A program made the translations under genes and the position numbers. DNA of 64,000 bases, taken from Pimelobacter simplex. Lineage in GTDB: Bacteria > Actinomycetota > Actinomycetes > Propionibacteriales > Nocardioidaceae. Numbering within the stretch: position 1 is the first letter of the stretch; every line of letters starts with the position of its first letter. The notes beneath the pieces are model-generated. The model worked only from the letters and a program-made list of their open reading frames with translations, did no database searches and was not told where the DNA came from. Location: contig NZ_CP096276.1 in NCBI RefSeq assembly GCF_024662235.1, positions 5,084,001 through 5,148,000 of the forward strand, in the 5' to 3' direction. Below are positions 48,533 to 57,455 of this stretch, one piece after another.

Positions 48533-49671
48533 CCCTCGACCGTGAGCACCGGCTCGGCGACGAGCCCGAACGCGCGCAGCTGACCGAGCAGCTCCCGGTG
48601 CCCGAACGCCTTGCAGCCCGAGGCGAAGCCCACGCGCAGCGGCGGCTGCTGCAGCAGCGAGTACGCCGCATAGGCCTGCAGGAGCCCGGTCTGCTTGTAG
48701 TTCTGGTTGCCGTGGATGACGCAGTGCGCGCGGCCGAGCGGGCCGGACGCGTGCACCGAGTCGAGCGACTTGTTGAGGCGCGGGTTCTCGCGCGGCGGCA
48801 TCTGGTTCATCACCTGGGCCGCGGTCGCGGTCAGCGCCTGGTCGCGCTCGTCCTCCGACATGTCCTTGGTCGCCTCGAGCGCACCCGCCACGATCTGGGG
48901 GACGCCGTTCATCAGCGCCGCGTTGAAGACGCCGCCCTGGGCCTTGCAGTTCGCGACCCGCGGGTCCTTGCGGTACCAGACCGGGTGCGAGGTGCCGCCC
49001 CACGGCAGCGAGAGCGCGAGCTCGTGCTGCCCCGGGACGACGAGCGGGACCAGGCCCTGGGTGGGGTCGAACTCGGCGTACTGGTTCTGCTGGAGGTAGT
49101 GCGCCCGCGACGTGGCGGCGTTGACGAGGATCGTCTGGGTCGACGCGATCGTCGGCGAACCGCCCCAGAAGACGGCGATGTCGAGGGTGTCGAGGCCCGG
49201 CTTCTCCAGGCACAGCTCGGCGGCGATCTCGCCGGTCGTGTACATCTGCGCGATGCCGGGCGAGAGCAGCAGCCCGGCGGCGGCGAAGTCCGCGCCCCAC
49301 CGGTCGTCGCAGGTGATGAGCCAGTCCTGCTCGCCGGTGGTGTCGAGGTAGTGGGTGCCCGCGGCGAGGCAGGCCTCGACCACCTCGGGGCCGTACTTGC
49401 TGAACGGGCCGACCGTGTTGCACACCACGGAGGCACCGCTGAAGAGCTCGGTGAGCGAGGCGACGTCGTGGCCGACCTCGACGATGTCGTAGTCGGCGGT
49501 CTCGATGCCGGGCACGTTGGCGTCCATCGAGGCCTTGAGCTTGTCGGCCGATCGGCCGGCGGCGATGAACGGGACGCCGAACTCGCGCAGGTACTCGCAG
49601 ATCAGCCGCCCGGTGTAGCCGGAGGCGCCGTAGACGATGACGGGCTTCTTGTCGGCGGTGTTGTCAGCCAT
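48529..49671 (-). CDS. Saccharopine-dehydrogenase-like NAD(P)-binding oxidoreductase
   Basis: 380 residues. N-terminal Rossmann motif VYGASGYTGRLICEYL near residue 12, then AAGRSADKL and CNTVGPFSKYG, the pattern of the saccharopine dehydrogenase-like/trans-acting enoyl reductase family. A C-terminal domain of mixed structure includes GFASGCKAFG. Many such actinobacterial proteins reduce double bonds or ketones of lipid-like substrates rather than making lysine. It is three bases downstream of an SDR, in one operon. Confidence 0.85.
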   Translation of the reverse strand: MADNTADKKPVIVYGASGYTGRLICEYLREFGVPFIAAGRSADKLKASMDANVPGIETADYDIVEVGHDVASLTELFSGASVVCNTVGPFSKYGPEVVEACLAAGTHYLDTTGEQDWLITCDDRWGADFAAAGLLLSPGIAQMYTTGEIAAELCLEKPGLDTLDIAVFWGGSPTIASTQTILVNAATSRAHYLQQNQYAEFDPTQGLVPLVVPGQHELALSLPWGGTSHPVWYRKDPRVANCKAQGGVFNAALMNGVPQIVAGALEATKDMSEDERDQALTATAAQVMNQMPPRENPRLNKSLDSVHASGPLGRAHCVIHGNQNYKQTGLLQAYAAYSLLQQPPLRVGFASGCKAFGHRELLGQLRAFGLVAEPVLTVEG

Positions 49672-49674
49672 GGT

Positions 49675-50463
49675 TCACATCCCCATTCCGCCGTCGACCG
49701 ACAGGTCGACGCCATTGATGAACTTCGAGCGGTCGGAGGCGAGGAAGACCACGGCCTCGGCGATGTCCTCCTCGGTGGCCAGCCCACCCGACGGCGTGAG
49801 CTCGACGACCTGGCCGACGGCGGCGTCGGGTGAGGCGAAGAGCCCCATGCCGGTCAGCTCGTTGGCCAGGCCCGCGCCCATCTCGTTGGGGATCAGGCCC
49901 GGCGAGACGCAGTTGACCCGGACGCCGAGCCCGAGCTTGCCGGCCTCCATCGCGGCCACCCGGGTGATCCGGTCGACGGCCGACTTCGACGCCGAGTACT
50001 GCGAGAGCGCCGGGAAGGCGATGTGCGCGGCGACCGAGGCGACGTTGATGACCGCACCGCCCTTGCCTGCCGCGCCCCCCGGCCCCATGGTGCGGAACGC
50101 GTGCTTGATGCCGAGCGAGGTGCCGACGACGTTGACGTCGAAGATCCGCCGCGAGACGTCGGGGTCGAGGTTCACGAACAGCGAAGCGATCTCGATGCCG
50201 GCGTTGTTGACGACGATGTCGAGGCCGCCCGTGTGCTCGACGGCGGCGGCGACGCCGGCCGCCCACGAGGCGTCGTCGGTGACGTCGAGGTGGACGAAGT
50301 GGCCCCCGACCGCGGCGGCCACCTCCTGACCCTTGTCGTCCTGCAGGTCGCCGACCACGACCGTGGCCCCGGCGGCGGCGAGGTGCTCGGCGAACTTCTT
50401 GCCCAGCCCCTGGGCGCCGCCGGTGACGAGCGCCGTGCGCCCGGACAGTTCGGCTTCGGTCAT
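49675..50463 (-). CDS. Short-chain dehydrogenase/reductase
   Basis: 262 residues. Cofactor motif TGGAQGLGKKFA near residues 16-27, NNAG, catalytic Ser in NVASVAAH, and YSASK. It ends GVDLSVDGGMGM. Asp-Leu-Gln after strand two (VVGDLQDD) suggests NAD. The ATG has AAGGAG ten bases before. It is the first gene of the SDR-reductase-ligase operon, downstream of three TetR boxes. A hydroxysteroid dehydrogenase is a reasonable guess. Confidence 0.9.
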   Translation of the reverse strand: MTEAELSGRTALVTGGAQGLGKKFAEHLAAAGATVVVGDLQDDKGQEVAAAVGGHFVHLDVTDDASWAAGVAAAVEHTGGLDIVVNNAGIEIASLFVNLDPDVSRRIFDVNVVGTSLGIKHAFRTMGPGGAAGKGGAVINVASVAAHIAFPALSQYSASKSAVDRITRVAAMEAGKLGLGVRVNCVSPGLIPNEMGAGLANELTGMGLFASPDAAVGQVVELTPSGGLATEEDIAEAVVFLASDRSKFINGVDLSVDGGMGM

Positions 50464-50522
50464 GGTGTGCGACTCCTTCGTCGGTGCTGCGGTGGGTGAC
50501 GTGGGCCACACAACCCCGTTTC

Positions 50523-50582
50523 CTTGACGACTGTCAAGACTTCTCTGGACGATCGTCAAGAAAAATCCGGACGATCGTCCAG
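50523..50582. promoter_or_regulatory. Three TetR-type operators at 22-bp intervals
   Basis: CTTGACGACTGTCAAG (50523-50538), CTGGACGATCGTCAAG (50545-50560) and CCGGACGATCGTCCAG (50567-50582). Each is a 16-base inverted repeat with consensus C-T-x-G-A-C-G-A-T-C-G-T-C-x-A-G. Start-to-start distance is exactly 22 bases, two turns of DNA. They lie 60 bases upstream of the SDR gene and 33 bases upstream of the divergent TetR gene. Confidence 0.85.
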
Positions 50583-50614
50583 AAAGCGCCCGGGAGGCGG
50601 TAGGGTCGGGCCCC

Positions 50615-51229
50615 ATGACGACAGCGACCGCGCGTCGTACGCCGGCCGACAAGCACGACGAACGGCGGCGTGCCCTCGCCGACTCCGCCCTGCGGACCCT
50701 CGGCGAGCTCGGCTACGCCCGCGCCAGCCTGCGCGAGATCGCGAACAACTCCGAGTTCTCCCACGGCGTCGTCCACTACTACTTCCACGACAAGCTCGAC
50801 CTGATCGTCTACTGCGTGCGCCAGTACAAGGCGACCTGCGTGCACCGCTACGACGGCGTGGTCGCCGACGCGACGAGCGCCGACGAGCTGGTCGCGGCCT
50901 TCGCCGACAAGCTCGTCGAGACCGTCGTCGACGAGGCGCCGATGCACCGGCTCTGGTACGACCTGCGCTCCCAGAGCATGTTCGAGGAGAGCCTGCGCGA
51001 GGCGGTCCTCCAGATCGACCAGACGCTCGAGGACATGATCTGGCGTGTGGTCAGCACCTACGCCGAGCTCGCCGGCAAGGAGCCGTCGATGACGCCGCAC
51101 GTCGCCTACGGCCTGCTCGACGGCCTGTTCCAGCAGGCGCTGCTGGGCTACCTGTGCGACCGCGAGGGCGTCCTCGACGACCTGCGTGCCCAGGTGCACC
51201 GGCTGATGCCGGTGCTCCTCGCGCCCTGA
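50615..51229 (+). CDS. TetR family transcriptional regulator
   Basis: 204 residues. Helix-turn-helix at about 18-65 (RRALADSALRTLGELG, LREIANNSEFSHGVVHYYFHDKLDL). The C-terminal domain has the conserved DEAPMHRLWYDLRSQ and YGLLDGLFQQALLGYL. It is divergent from the SDR-reductase-acyl-CoA-ligase operon and presumably represses it by filling the three phased boxes. The CoA ester made by the ligase would be a fitting inducer, by analogy with KstR2-type regulators; that is inference. Confidence 0.92.
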   Translation: MTTATARRTPADKHDERRRALADSALRTLGELGYARASLREIANNSEFSHGVVHYYFHDKLDLIVYCVRQYKATCVHRYDGVVADATSADELVAAFADKLVETVVDEAPMHRLWYDLRSQSMFEESLREAVLQIDQTLEDMIWRVVSTYAELAGKEPSMTPHVAYGLLDGLFQQALLGYLCDREGVLDDLRAQVHRLMPVLLAP

Positions 51230-51232
51230 TCC

Positions 51233-52252
51233 CTAGGCCAGCACCACGAAGTCGAGCACCAGCACGACCGGTGTCCCGCCGGCGTCGACGCCCCAGTACG
51301 CCGGGTAGGCGCCGTCGCCCCAACCGGAGTCGGCGACCACGGCGGTGACCCGGTCGTCGTCGCCGAAGGCGTGCCCGCGCACCGCGGGCCGGGCGCGCTC
51401 CCGCGCGAGCTGCTCGAGCGCGTGCTCCTTGGCGCGGCGCACCACCGCGGCGTACGACGGGTAGTCGGCCAGGCACAGGTTCCCGGCGTCGACGCCGAAG
51501 ACGTGGCCGCCCCCGACGACCGTCGCGGGGTGCCAGGCGACCGGCTCTCCGGGCCCGATCACCAGGCGCAGTGCGGCATTGCGCCCGAACGCGGTGCTCA
51601 CCTCGACCGGGTAGGTGCCCGGCGCGACGGTGCGCGCGAGCGGTCGCGCGTCGTCGTTGTCGTAGCCCAGGTCGACCACCGTGAGCGCGCCGGACGCGGT
51701 CGTCAGCGTGCCGGCCGGGCGCACCTCGACGGTCCCCTCGTGGTCGTCGAGCCGGGTCGGACCGGGCCGGAACAGTGCCGCCGGGTCGCGGCGCAGGTCG
51801 TCCGGCCCGAGGGGCGCCAGTGGTGCCGTGGGGGAGCAGCCGGCGAGGTGCGCGGCGGCCTCCTCCGGGCCGAGGAAGGGCAGGTCGGGGTCGTCGAGGT
51901 AGGTCGCGCAGTGGTCGATCAGCCAGCCCTGCGGGGTCCGGCGCAGGACGTACTCGCGGATGCTGTGGAAGATGTCGTCGACCGCGGCCCGCACCGTGCT
52001 GGTGTCACCCGCGGTGACGACCGCCGTCACCGTCTCGCCGCCGGGCCGGAACGGCGCGGGACGCCCGAAGCTGGTGTCGATCCGGAAGTCCGTGCCGGGG
52101 ACGAGGTGGTGCTCCTCCAGCGCGGCGAGGGCGGGCAGCCAGTGGGCGAAGCCGTCGACCCCCGGGGTCTCGAAGTGCGGCGCGACCTCCTCCCACCGGG
52201 CGAAGTAGTCCGCGACGAACTGCGCGACCCGGGCCTCGGGGCTGGCTGCCAT
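51233..52252 (-). CDS. DUF4241 protein with N-terminal NTF2-like domain
   Basis: 339 residues. Residues about 1-120 look like an NTF2-fold domain (VADYFARWEEVAPHFE, GWLIDHCATYL). The rest carries the DUF4241 pattern: PGTYPVEVSTAFG, then VDAGNLCLADYPSY, and SGWGDGAYPAYWGVDAGG. DUF4241 proteins are often found with toxin-immunity systems, but here there is no obvious toxin partner. It is convergent with the TetR gene, with three bases between. Confidence 0.8.
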   Translation of the reverse strand: MAASPEARVAQFVADYFARWEEVAPHFETPGVDGFAHWLPALAALEEHHLVPGTDFRIDTSFGRPAPFRPGGETVTAVVTAGDTSTVRAAVDDIFHSIREYVLRRTPQGWLIDHCATYLDDPDLPFLGPEEAAAHLAGCSPTAPLAPLGPDDLRRDPAALFRPGPTRLDDHEGTVEVRPAGTLTTASGALTVVDLGYDNDDARPLARTVAPGTYPVEVSTAFGRNAALRLVIGPGEPVAWHPATVVGGGHVFGVDAGNLCLADYPSYAAVVRRAKEHALEQLARERARPAVRGHAFGDDDRVTAVVADSGWGDGAYPAYWGVDAGGTPVVLVLDFVVLA

Positions 52253-52261
52253 GGCGTCACC

Positions 52262-53182
52262 CTAGGGGGCGGAATCCCCGGGTTCGGCGGGGGTGGTGGA
52301 CGCCTCGGTGCGGGTGAGCGGCCACTCCTGGTCGAGCGCGGTGAGCTTGGCCGGGTTGCGGACCGCGAGGATCCGGGTGATCCGGCCCTGCTCGACGACC
52401 AGGCTCACCGCGGTGAGCTCGCCGTCGGCGTCGATCAGCGCGGCGGGCGCCCCGTTGAGCCAGGTCGGCGAGATGGTCGCGGTGGGGGCGAGGAGGGCGA
52501 AGTTCGCCAGCAGGCGGGCCACCGGCTCCGCCCCGGTCAGCGGCTTGCGGATCGCCTGGGCGACCCCGCCGCCGTCGGCGAGCATGACCACGTCGGGTGC
52601 GAGCGCGTCGAGCAGCCCCTGGATGTCGCCGGTCCGCACCGCGCCGAGGAAGCGGTCGACGACGGCCTGCTGCTCGCCGCGCCCGACGTCCTGGCGGGGG
52701 CGGCGGGCGGCGACGTGGTTGCGGGCGCGCAGCGCGATCTGGCGTACGGCGGCGGGCGTCTTGCCCACCGCCTCGGCGATCTCGTCGTACGGCATGTCGA
52801 AGACCTCGCGCAGCACGAACACCGCCCGCTCGGCGTGCCCGAGCGTCTCGAGCACGGTGAGCATCGCCATCGACACGCTCTCGGCGAGCTCGACGTCGTC
52901 GGCGACGTCGGGGGCGGTGAGCAGCGGCTCGGGCAGCCACTCGCCGACGTAGTCCTCGCGCCGGCGGGCCAGCGTGCGCAGCCGGTTGAGCGACTGCCGG
53001 GTGACGATCCGGACCAGGTACGCGCGGGCGTCGCGCACCTCGGTCCGGTCGACGTCGGCCCACCGCAGCCAGGTCTCCTGCACGACGTCCTCGGCGTCGG
53101 CCGCGGAGCCGAGCATCTCGTAGGCGACGGTGAAGAGCAGGTTGCGGTGGGTGACGAAGGGATCGGCGTCCCGAGAGGTCAT
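52262..53182 (-). CDS. sigJ: ECF sigma factor, SigJ type with C-terminal SnoaL-like domain
   Basis: 306 residues. Region 2 (LLFTVAYEMLGSAADAEDVVQETWLRWAD, residues about 15-45 in two parts) and region 4 (VLREVFDMPYDEIAEAVGKTPAAVRQIALRAR, about 125-160) are followed by a SnoaL/NTF2 domain (about 175-295), the ECF41/SigJ layout. The C-terminal domain is thought to control activity in place of an anti-sigma factor. The start overlaps the stop of a carboxymuconolactone-decarboxylase-family gene, the usual partner of ECF41 sigma factors. Confidence 0.92.
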   Translation of the reverse strand: MTSRDADPFVTHRNLLFTVAYEMLGSAADAEDVVQETWLRWADVDRTEVRDARAYLVRIVTRQSLNRLRTLARRREDYVGEWLPEPLLTAPDVADDVELAESVSMAMLTVLETLGHAERAVFVLREVFDMPYDEIAEAVGKTPAAVRQIALRARNHVAARRPRQDVGRGEQQAVVDRFLGAVRTGDIQGLLDALAPDVVMLADGGGVAQAIRKPLTGAEPVARLLANFALLAPTATISPTWLNGAPAALIDADGELTAVSLVVEQGRITRILAVRNPAKLTALDQEWPLTRTEASTTPAEPGDSAP

Positions 53183-53769
53183 GCCGGCGAGCCTACGGTG
53201 GGGCGCTCGGCCAGCGGGGCCAGGCCGCAGGCCGACGCGAAGCCCTCGGACTCGATGCCGAGCGCGGTGTTGGAGCGGGTGGTCAGGTTGGCGAACCCGA
53301 TCACGTTGGTCAGCTCGATCAGCCCGGCCGGCCCGAGCGCGGCGAGGAGCGGCTCGACCATCTCGTCGGTCACCGTCGGGGGCGTCTGGCTCGCCGCCTC
53401 GGCGTACTCCAGGACCTGGCGCTCCAGCGGTGAGAACACCGTGGCCGCCCGCCAGTTCGGGACCTGGCGCGCCTTGTCGAGGTCGAGGCCCTTGTCCTTG
53501 GCCATGAAGTAGTTGAAGTCGAGGCACCACGAGCAGCCGACGAGCGAGGCGACCGCCATGTGCGCGTAGGTCTTGAGGGTCTCGTCGCAGGTGTCCCACT
53601 TCTGCAGCTTCTGGCCGTAGGACATGCTCGCCTTGAGAGCCGGCTGGTGGTGCCACAGCACCCCGATCGACTCCGGCACGCTGCCGAACATCTTGCCGGC
53701 GAACTTCTTGACGAGGGCGCCGTAGAGGCCGGTGATCGGGGCGGCGGGGATGCGGGCGGTGCTGGTCAT
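53179..53769 (-). CDS. Carboxymuconolactone decarboxylase/AhpD-like protein (ECF41 partner)
   Basis: 196 residues. The redox pair Cys79 and Cys82 (VGCSWCLDF) sits on the central helix, as in AhpD, but the His that should follow three residues later is Asn86. The proton relay is therefore incomplete and activity may differ. Start chosen at the ATG with GAGGAC; a longer frame lies upstream. It overlaps sigJ by four bases, the typical gene pair in which the sigma factor drives its own promoter and that of this gene. Confidence 0.88.
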   Translation of the reverse strand: MTSTARIPAAPITGLYGALVKKFAGKMFGSVPESIGVLWHHQPALKASMSYGQKLQKWDTCDETLKTYAHMAVASLVGCSWCLDFNYFMAKDKGLDLDKARQVPNWRAATVFSPLERQVLEYAEAASQTPPTVTDEMVEPLLAALGPAGLIELTNVIGFANLTTRSNTALGIESEGFASACGLAPLAERPTVGSPA

Positions 53770-53848
53770 GTCGTCCTCCGTGGTGGTGCTGGTGGGTGGT
53801 CGAGCATGAAGACACCGGCCGCGCGCCGCATGTGACAACCCGCTCCCG

Positions 53849-54817
53849 TCACCCCGGTACGACGGCCCGCGCGGCGAAGTCGGAGCGGTAGCGCGTGGGC
53901 GTCACGCCGAGGGCCGCGACGAAGTGGGAGCGCAGCCGCGGCGCGGTGCCGAAGCCCGCGTGACGCGCCACCTCGTCCACCGCGAGGTCGGTGGTCTCGA
54001 GCAGGTCCTGGGCGCGCGCGACCCGCTGCGCGACGAGCCACGGATGGACGCTCGTGCCGGTGCGCGCGCGGAACGCGCGGGTGAAGGAGCTGCGGCTCAT
54101 GCACGCGTGCGCGGCCAGGTCGTCGATGCCGAGCGGGATGTCGAGCGCGCCGGCGGCCCAGGCCATGGCGCGCGCGATGGGGTCGTCGCCGGGCTCGGGG
54201 ACCGGCGCCTCGATGTACTGCGCCTGGCCGCCGGCCCGGTGCGGGGCCGCGACGATCCGGCGGGCGACCTGGTTGGCGACGGACTGGCCGGCCCGCTGGG
54301 CCAGGACGTAGAGGCAGGTGTCGACGCTCGCGGTGGCGCCGGCGCCGGTGATCACCGCGCCCGCGTCGACGTACAGCTCCTCGGGGCGCAGGTCGACCTC
54401 GGGGAACCGGCGGCGGAACACCGCCTCCCACTTCCAGTGCGTGGTCGCGGCGCGGCCGTCGAGCAGGCCGGCGTCGGCGACGACGAACGAGCCCAGGCAC
54501 AGCCCGACCACCCGGGCCCCGCGGTCGTGGGCGAGCCGGAGCGCGTCGAGGACCGGCTCCGGTGCGGACCGGTGCGGGTCGTGCCACCACGGCATCACCA
54601 CGATGTCGGCGCGCTCGACGACGTCGAGGCCGTGCGCGACCCCGATCGCGTAGCCGGCCGAGGTCGCCACCGGTCCGGGCCGGACCGCGGCCACGTCGAT
54701 CGGCCAGGGCTCCATCTCGCCGGCCGGCTCCTCGCCGCCCCAGACCAGGGACGGCACGGACAGGTGGAACGGGCTGATCCCGTCGGCCGCGATGACGGCG
54801 ACGCGGGGTGCGGGCAC
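53849..54817 (-). CDS. GlxA-type regulator: DJ-1/PfpI domain plus AraC helix-turn-helix
   Basis: 322 residues. The N-terminal DJ-1/PfpI-like domain has the nucleophile-elbow Cys in VGLCLGSFVVADAGLLDG and the next motif ATTHWKWE. The C-terminal AraC domain (about 215-320) has CMSRSSFTRAFRARTGTSVHPWLVAQRVARAQDLL and VARHAGFGTAPRLRSHF. GTG start with GAGGAG. It is divergent from a cysteine hydrolase gene and probably activates it through the inverted repeat between them. Confidence 0.9.
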   Translation of the reverse strand: MPAPRVAVIAADGISPFHLSVPSLVWGGEEPAGEMEPWPIDVAAVRPGPVATSAGYAIGVAHGLDVVERADIVVMPWWHDPHRSAPEPVLDALRLAHDRGARVVGLCLGSFVVADAGLLDGRAATTHWKWEAVFRRRFPEVDLRPEELYVDAGAVITGAGATASVDTCLYVLAQRAGQSVANQVARRIVAAPHRAGGQAQYIEAPVPEPGDDPIARAMAWAAGALDIPLGIDDLAAHACMSRSSFTRAFRARTGTSVHPWLVAQRVARAQDLLETTDLAVDEVARHAGFGTAPRLRSHFVAALGVTPTRYRSDFAARAVVPG

Positions 54818-54860
54818 CGGGGGCTCCTCTCGGCTCGCGCTCGGCCGATCTCGGCGAGCA

Positions 54861-54898
54861 CTGACCCGATCTGGTCTGTTGGGTGCGATTCGGGTCAG
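54861..54898. promoter_or_regulatory. Inverted repeat CTGACCCGA-N20-TCGGGTCAG
   Basis: Nine-base perfect arms at 54861-54869 and 54890-54898. They lie in the spacer between the GlxA-type regulator and the cysteine hydrolase, 39 bases before the hydrolase start. The arm spacing of 29 bases start to start fits two AraC-type monomers or half-dimers on one DNA face. Confidence 0.6.
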
Positions 54899-54936
54899 CC
54901 ACCATGGAAGCACCCCATCGACCGAGAGGAAAACCG

Positions 54937-55527
54937 ATGACCTCGATCCCGCTGCGCGCGCTCGACGGCAGCGCCGACGTCCCCGCGACGCTCGCCGAGT
55001 CGGCCGTCGTCCTGATCGACTACCAGAACACCTACACGACCGGCGTGATGGAGCTGACCGGCTGGGACCCGGCCCTCGACCAGGCCGCCGACCTCCTCGC
55101 CCGGGCCCGGGCGGCGGGGGCTCCGGTGATCCACGTGCAGCACGACTCCGGCCCGGGCAGCCCGTACGACATCACGGCGCCGATCGGCCGGATCCACGAC
55201 CGGGTCGCCCCGGTCGCGGGCGAGGAGGTGGTCACCAAGACCGCGCCCAACTCGTTCGTCGACACCCCGCTCGCCGACCTGATCGCGGCGACCGGACGCC
55301 GGCAGGTGGTGCTGGCCGGCTTCATGACCCACATGTGCGTGACGTTCACCGCCGAGGGCGCCGCGCTGCGCGGGTACGACCTCACGGTGGTCGCCGACGC
55401 CTGCGCGACCCGGGCGCTGCCGAGCGCGGCCGGCGACGTACCTGCGGAGCAGCTCCATGCCGCTGCCCTGGCGACCATCGGCGATGCCTATGGTGCCGTC
55501 GTCGGGTCCGCCGCCGACCTGCGGTAG
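54937..55527 (+). CDS. Isochorismatase-like cysteine hydrolase
   Basis: 196 residues. The catalytic triad is Asp28 (LIDYQNTY), Lys101 (VTKTAPNSF) and Cys134 (MTHMCV), with the cis-peptide region GFMTHMCV. The family includes nicotinamidases, N-carbamoylsarcosine hydrolases and isochorismatases; substrate not visible. The ATG has GAGAGGA. GlxA regulators divergent from cysteine hydrolases are a common pairing. Confidence 0.88.
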   Translation: MTSIPLRALDGSADVPATLAESAVVLIDYQNTYTTGVMELTGWDPALDQAADLLARARAAGAPVIHVQHDSGPGSPYDITAPIGRIHDRVAPVAGEEVVTKTAPNSFVDTPLADLIAATGRRQVVLAGFMTHMCVTFTAEGAALRGYDLTVVADACATRALPSAAGDVPAEQLHAAALATIGDAYGAVVGSAADLR

Positions 55528-55532
55528 CCGGC

Positions 55533-56138
55533 TCAGCCCTGGCCGAGCAGCTCCTTCATCGTGGCGATCTCCGCGGCCTGGGCCTCGACGATCGCCTTCG
55601 CGAGGGCGACGGCGTCGGCGTACCGGCCGTCGGCCTGCTCGGCGCGGGCCATGGTGATCGCGCCCTCGTGGTGCTCGATCATCATCGTCATCCAGAGCCG
55701 CGGGAAGTCCTCGTCGGAGGACTCCTCGAGCTCGGTCATGTCGGCGCCGGACATCATCCCGTCCATGTCGTGACCCGCGTTGGCGTGGTCCATCGCGGTG
55801 GCCGGGATGTCCTTGCCCCAGTCGGTGAGCCAGGTCGTCATCGTCTCGACTTCGGGGGTCTGGGCGGCCTGGACCTGGTCGACGAGGGCCCGGACCTCCG
55901 GCGGGAGCGGACGGTCCTGGGCGAGCAGCGCCATCTGCAGCGCCTGGGCGTGGTGCGGGATCATCGCGGTCGCGAAGGCGACGTCGGCGGCGTTGAAGAC
56001 GTCGCCGTTGCGGGCGGTCTCGACCGCGGCCGGCTCCTGCTTCGCGTCGTCGGAGTCCGAGCCGCAGGCGGCCAGGCCCAGGGCGAGGGTGATCGCGCCG
56101 GTGGCGGAGGCCAGCCGGCGAAGGGTCGTGCGGTGCAT
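55533..56138 (-). CDS. DUF305 lipoprotein, likely copper/metal-binding
   Basis: 201 residues. Lipoprotein signal ending in LAAC. Two DUF305 motifs are present: MIPHHAQALQMA (about residue 60) and MIEHHEGAITMA (about 152), with a Met/His/Asp-rich stretch (MDHANAGHDMDGMMSG) between them. The paired HH motifs and Met clusters are suited to binding copper on the outside of the membrane. It heads away from a DUF6153 gene which shares its orientation. Confidence 0.88.
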   Translation of the reverse strand: MHRTTLRRLASATGAITLALGLAACGSDSDDAKQEPAAVETARNGDVFNAADVAFATAMIPHHAQALQMALLAQDRPLPPEVRALVDQVQAAQTPEVETMTTWLTDWGKDIPATAMDHANAGHDMDGMMSGADMTELEESSDEDFPRLWMTMMIEHHEGAITMARAEQADGRYADAVALAKAIVEAQAAEIATMKELLGQG

Positions 56139-56190
56139 TGCTTCTCCTGATGAGGTTGTCGGTGTCGTGCGTGCTGGGGGCGAACCCCGC

Positions 56191-56610
56191 TCAGCAGCGC
56201 TGGACCGACAACCGGAAGAGATCAGGAGGATCGCGGAACCGGGCCGCCCGCGCGATCAGCACCCGCCACCGGGTGGGGGCGGGGCGCAGCGCGAGCAGCG
56301 GGCGGCCGCGGCTGAGCAGCCCGGCCGCGAGCCCGGCCGCGGCCAGGACGAGCAGGGCCAGGCAGAGCTCGGCCATGGTGCCGCTGTGGCCGCCGCCGCT
56401 CCCGTCGTCGGTCCCGTCGCCGGTCCCGTCGTGGTGACCGGTGCTGCCGGCGTCGTGCCCGGCCATGGTCGCCATGGCCGCCGTCGCCGCCGGCAGCGTC
56501 GCGGAGGCGACGCCGTGGTCGGCCATCCCGTGCATGGCGAACAGCCCGGCCAGCGCCGCGAGCGCGACGAGCACCCGGCGCAGCAGCAGGCCGCCGTGCT
56601 CAGGGCGCAT
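56191..56610 (-). CDS. DUF6153-like membrane protein, His-rich loop
   Basis: 139 residues. Two hydrophobic helices (about 10-28 and 78-100) flank an outer loop rich in His, Gly and Asp (HGMADHG, GHDAGSTGHHDG). The C-terminal basic tail is cytoplasmic. DUF6153 proteins commonly accompany DUF305 proteins, as here, and a metal-handling role is likely. Its start lies within the last codons of the upstream gene (11-base overlap). Confidence 0.78.
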   Translation of the reverse strand: MRPEHGGLLLRRVLVALAALAGLFAMHGMADHGVASATLPAATAAMATMAGHDAGSTGHHDGTGDGTDDGSGGGHSGTMAELCLALLVLAAAGLAAGLLSRGRPLLALRPAPTRWRVLIARAARFRDPPDLFRLSVQRC

Positions 56611-57388
56611 AGTCGAGGCCGAGCCCGGCCATCGCGGCGGCGAGCCGGTCGAGCGCGATCGGGCCGACGCCGTGGAGCGCGGCCAGGTCGGCGCGGCGCC
56701 AGCCGCTGACCGCTTCGAGGGTGTGGACGTCGACTGCGCGCAGCGCTCGGGTGGCAGGGGCGCCGATGGTGCGCGGCAACGGCGTGCCCGTACGACGGGG
56801 CGCGCGCTCGCGCGGTCCGTCCTCGTGGTCGAGGACGGCCTCGCCGCGGGGCGAGAGCCGGTAGCCGATCGCGAGCGACTCGGTCAGCCCACGCTCCTTG
56901 AGCTTGCGCACGTCCTTCTTGAAGTCGGGCGTCTCGCGGCCCAGCTCGGCAGCGAGGTCGGGGGCGCGGACCTCGGGGTTGCGGTCGATGATGCGCAGCG
57001 TGGTCCGGGTCCAGGGGCCGATCGGCGAGGCCGCGTCGAGCCGGTCGAGGCCGGTGAGGATGGTGCCGATCTCGGCCGCGTCGGGGAGGGCCGCGCGCAG
57101 CGCCTCGCGGGGATCGGCGCCGCCGTAGGTGAGGCCGACGCGGAAGATCGGGCGCTCCGCCCGGGCCGCGAGCGCCTGCTTGAGCGCGGTGAGCGAGGCG
57201 GCGCCGGCCCGGCGGGCGTCCTCGGCCCGGAGCCGGGAGAGGGCGACCTCCTCGACGCTGACCACCTCGACCACGCCGACCGCCGTACGGAGCCGGGTGC
57301 CGACCTTGACCCGCGGTCGGTCCCAGCGGCGGAAGGCCAGGTCGACGGTGCCCGCGCGCACGCCCTCGAGCTCGGCCGGTCGCATCAT
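56600..57388 (-). CDS. ASCH/PUA-like domain protein with C-terminal HhH-like region
   Basis: 262 residues. The N-terminal 65 residues resemble an ASCH/PUA-like RNA-binding barrel (LEGVRAGTVDLAFRRW then VEVVSVEEVALSRL). The middle, about 100-185, looks like a winged helix (RNPEVRAPDLAAELGRETPDFKKDVRKLKERGL). The last 60 residues resemble a helix-hairpin-helix (SGWRRADLAALHGVGPIALDRL). The start could be the GTG or either ATG within six bases. Function unknown; possibly RNA or nucleic-acid binding. Confidence 0.75.
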   Translation of the reverse strand: MMRPAELEGVRAGTVDLAFRRWDRPRVKVGTRLRTAVGVVEVVSVEEVALSRLRAEDARRAGAASLTALKQALAARAERPIFRVGLTYGGADPREALRAALPDAAEIGTILTGLDRLDAASPIGPWTRTTLRIIDRNPEVRAPDLAAELGRETPDFKKDVRKLKERGLTESLAIGYRLSPRGEAVLDHEDGPRERAPRRTGTPLPRTIGAPATRALRAVDVHTLEAVSGWRRADLAALHGVGPIALDRLAAAMAGLGLDYAP

Positions 57389-57455
57389 CACGGACCCGAG
57401 CATAGGAGGCGGGGGCGAGGGCCGGGGGTTGACTCTCGTCGTCGATCGGTGATTA

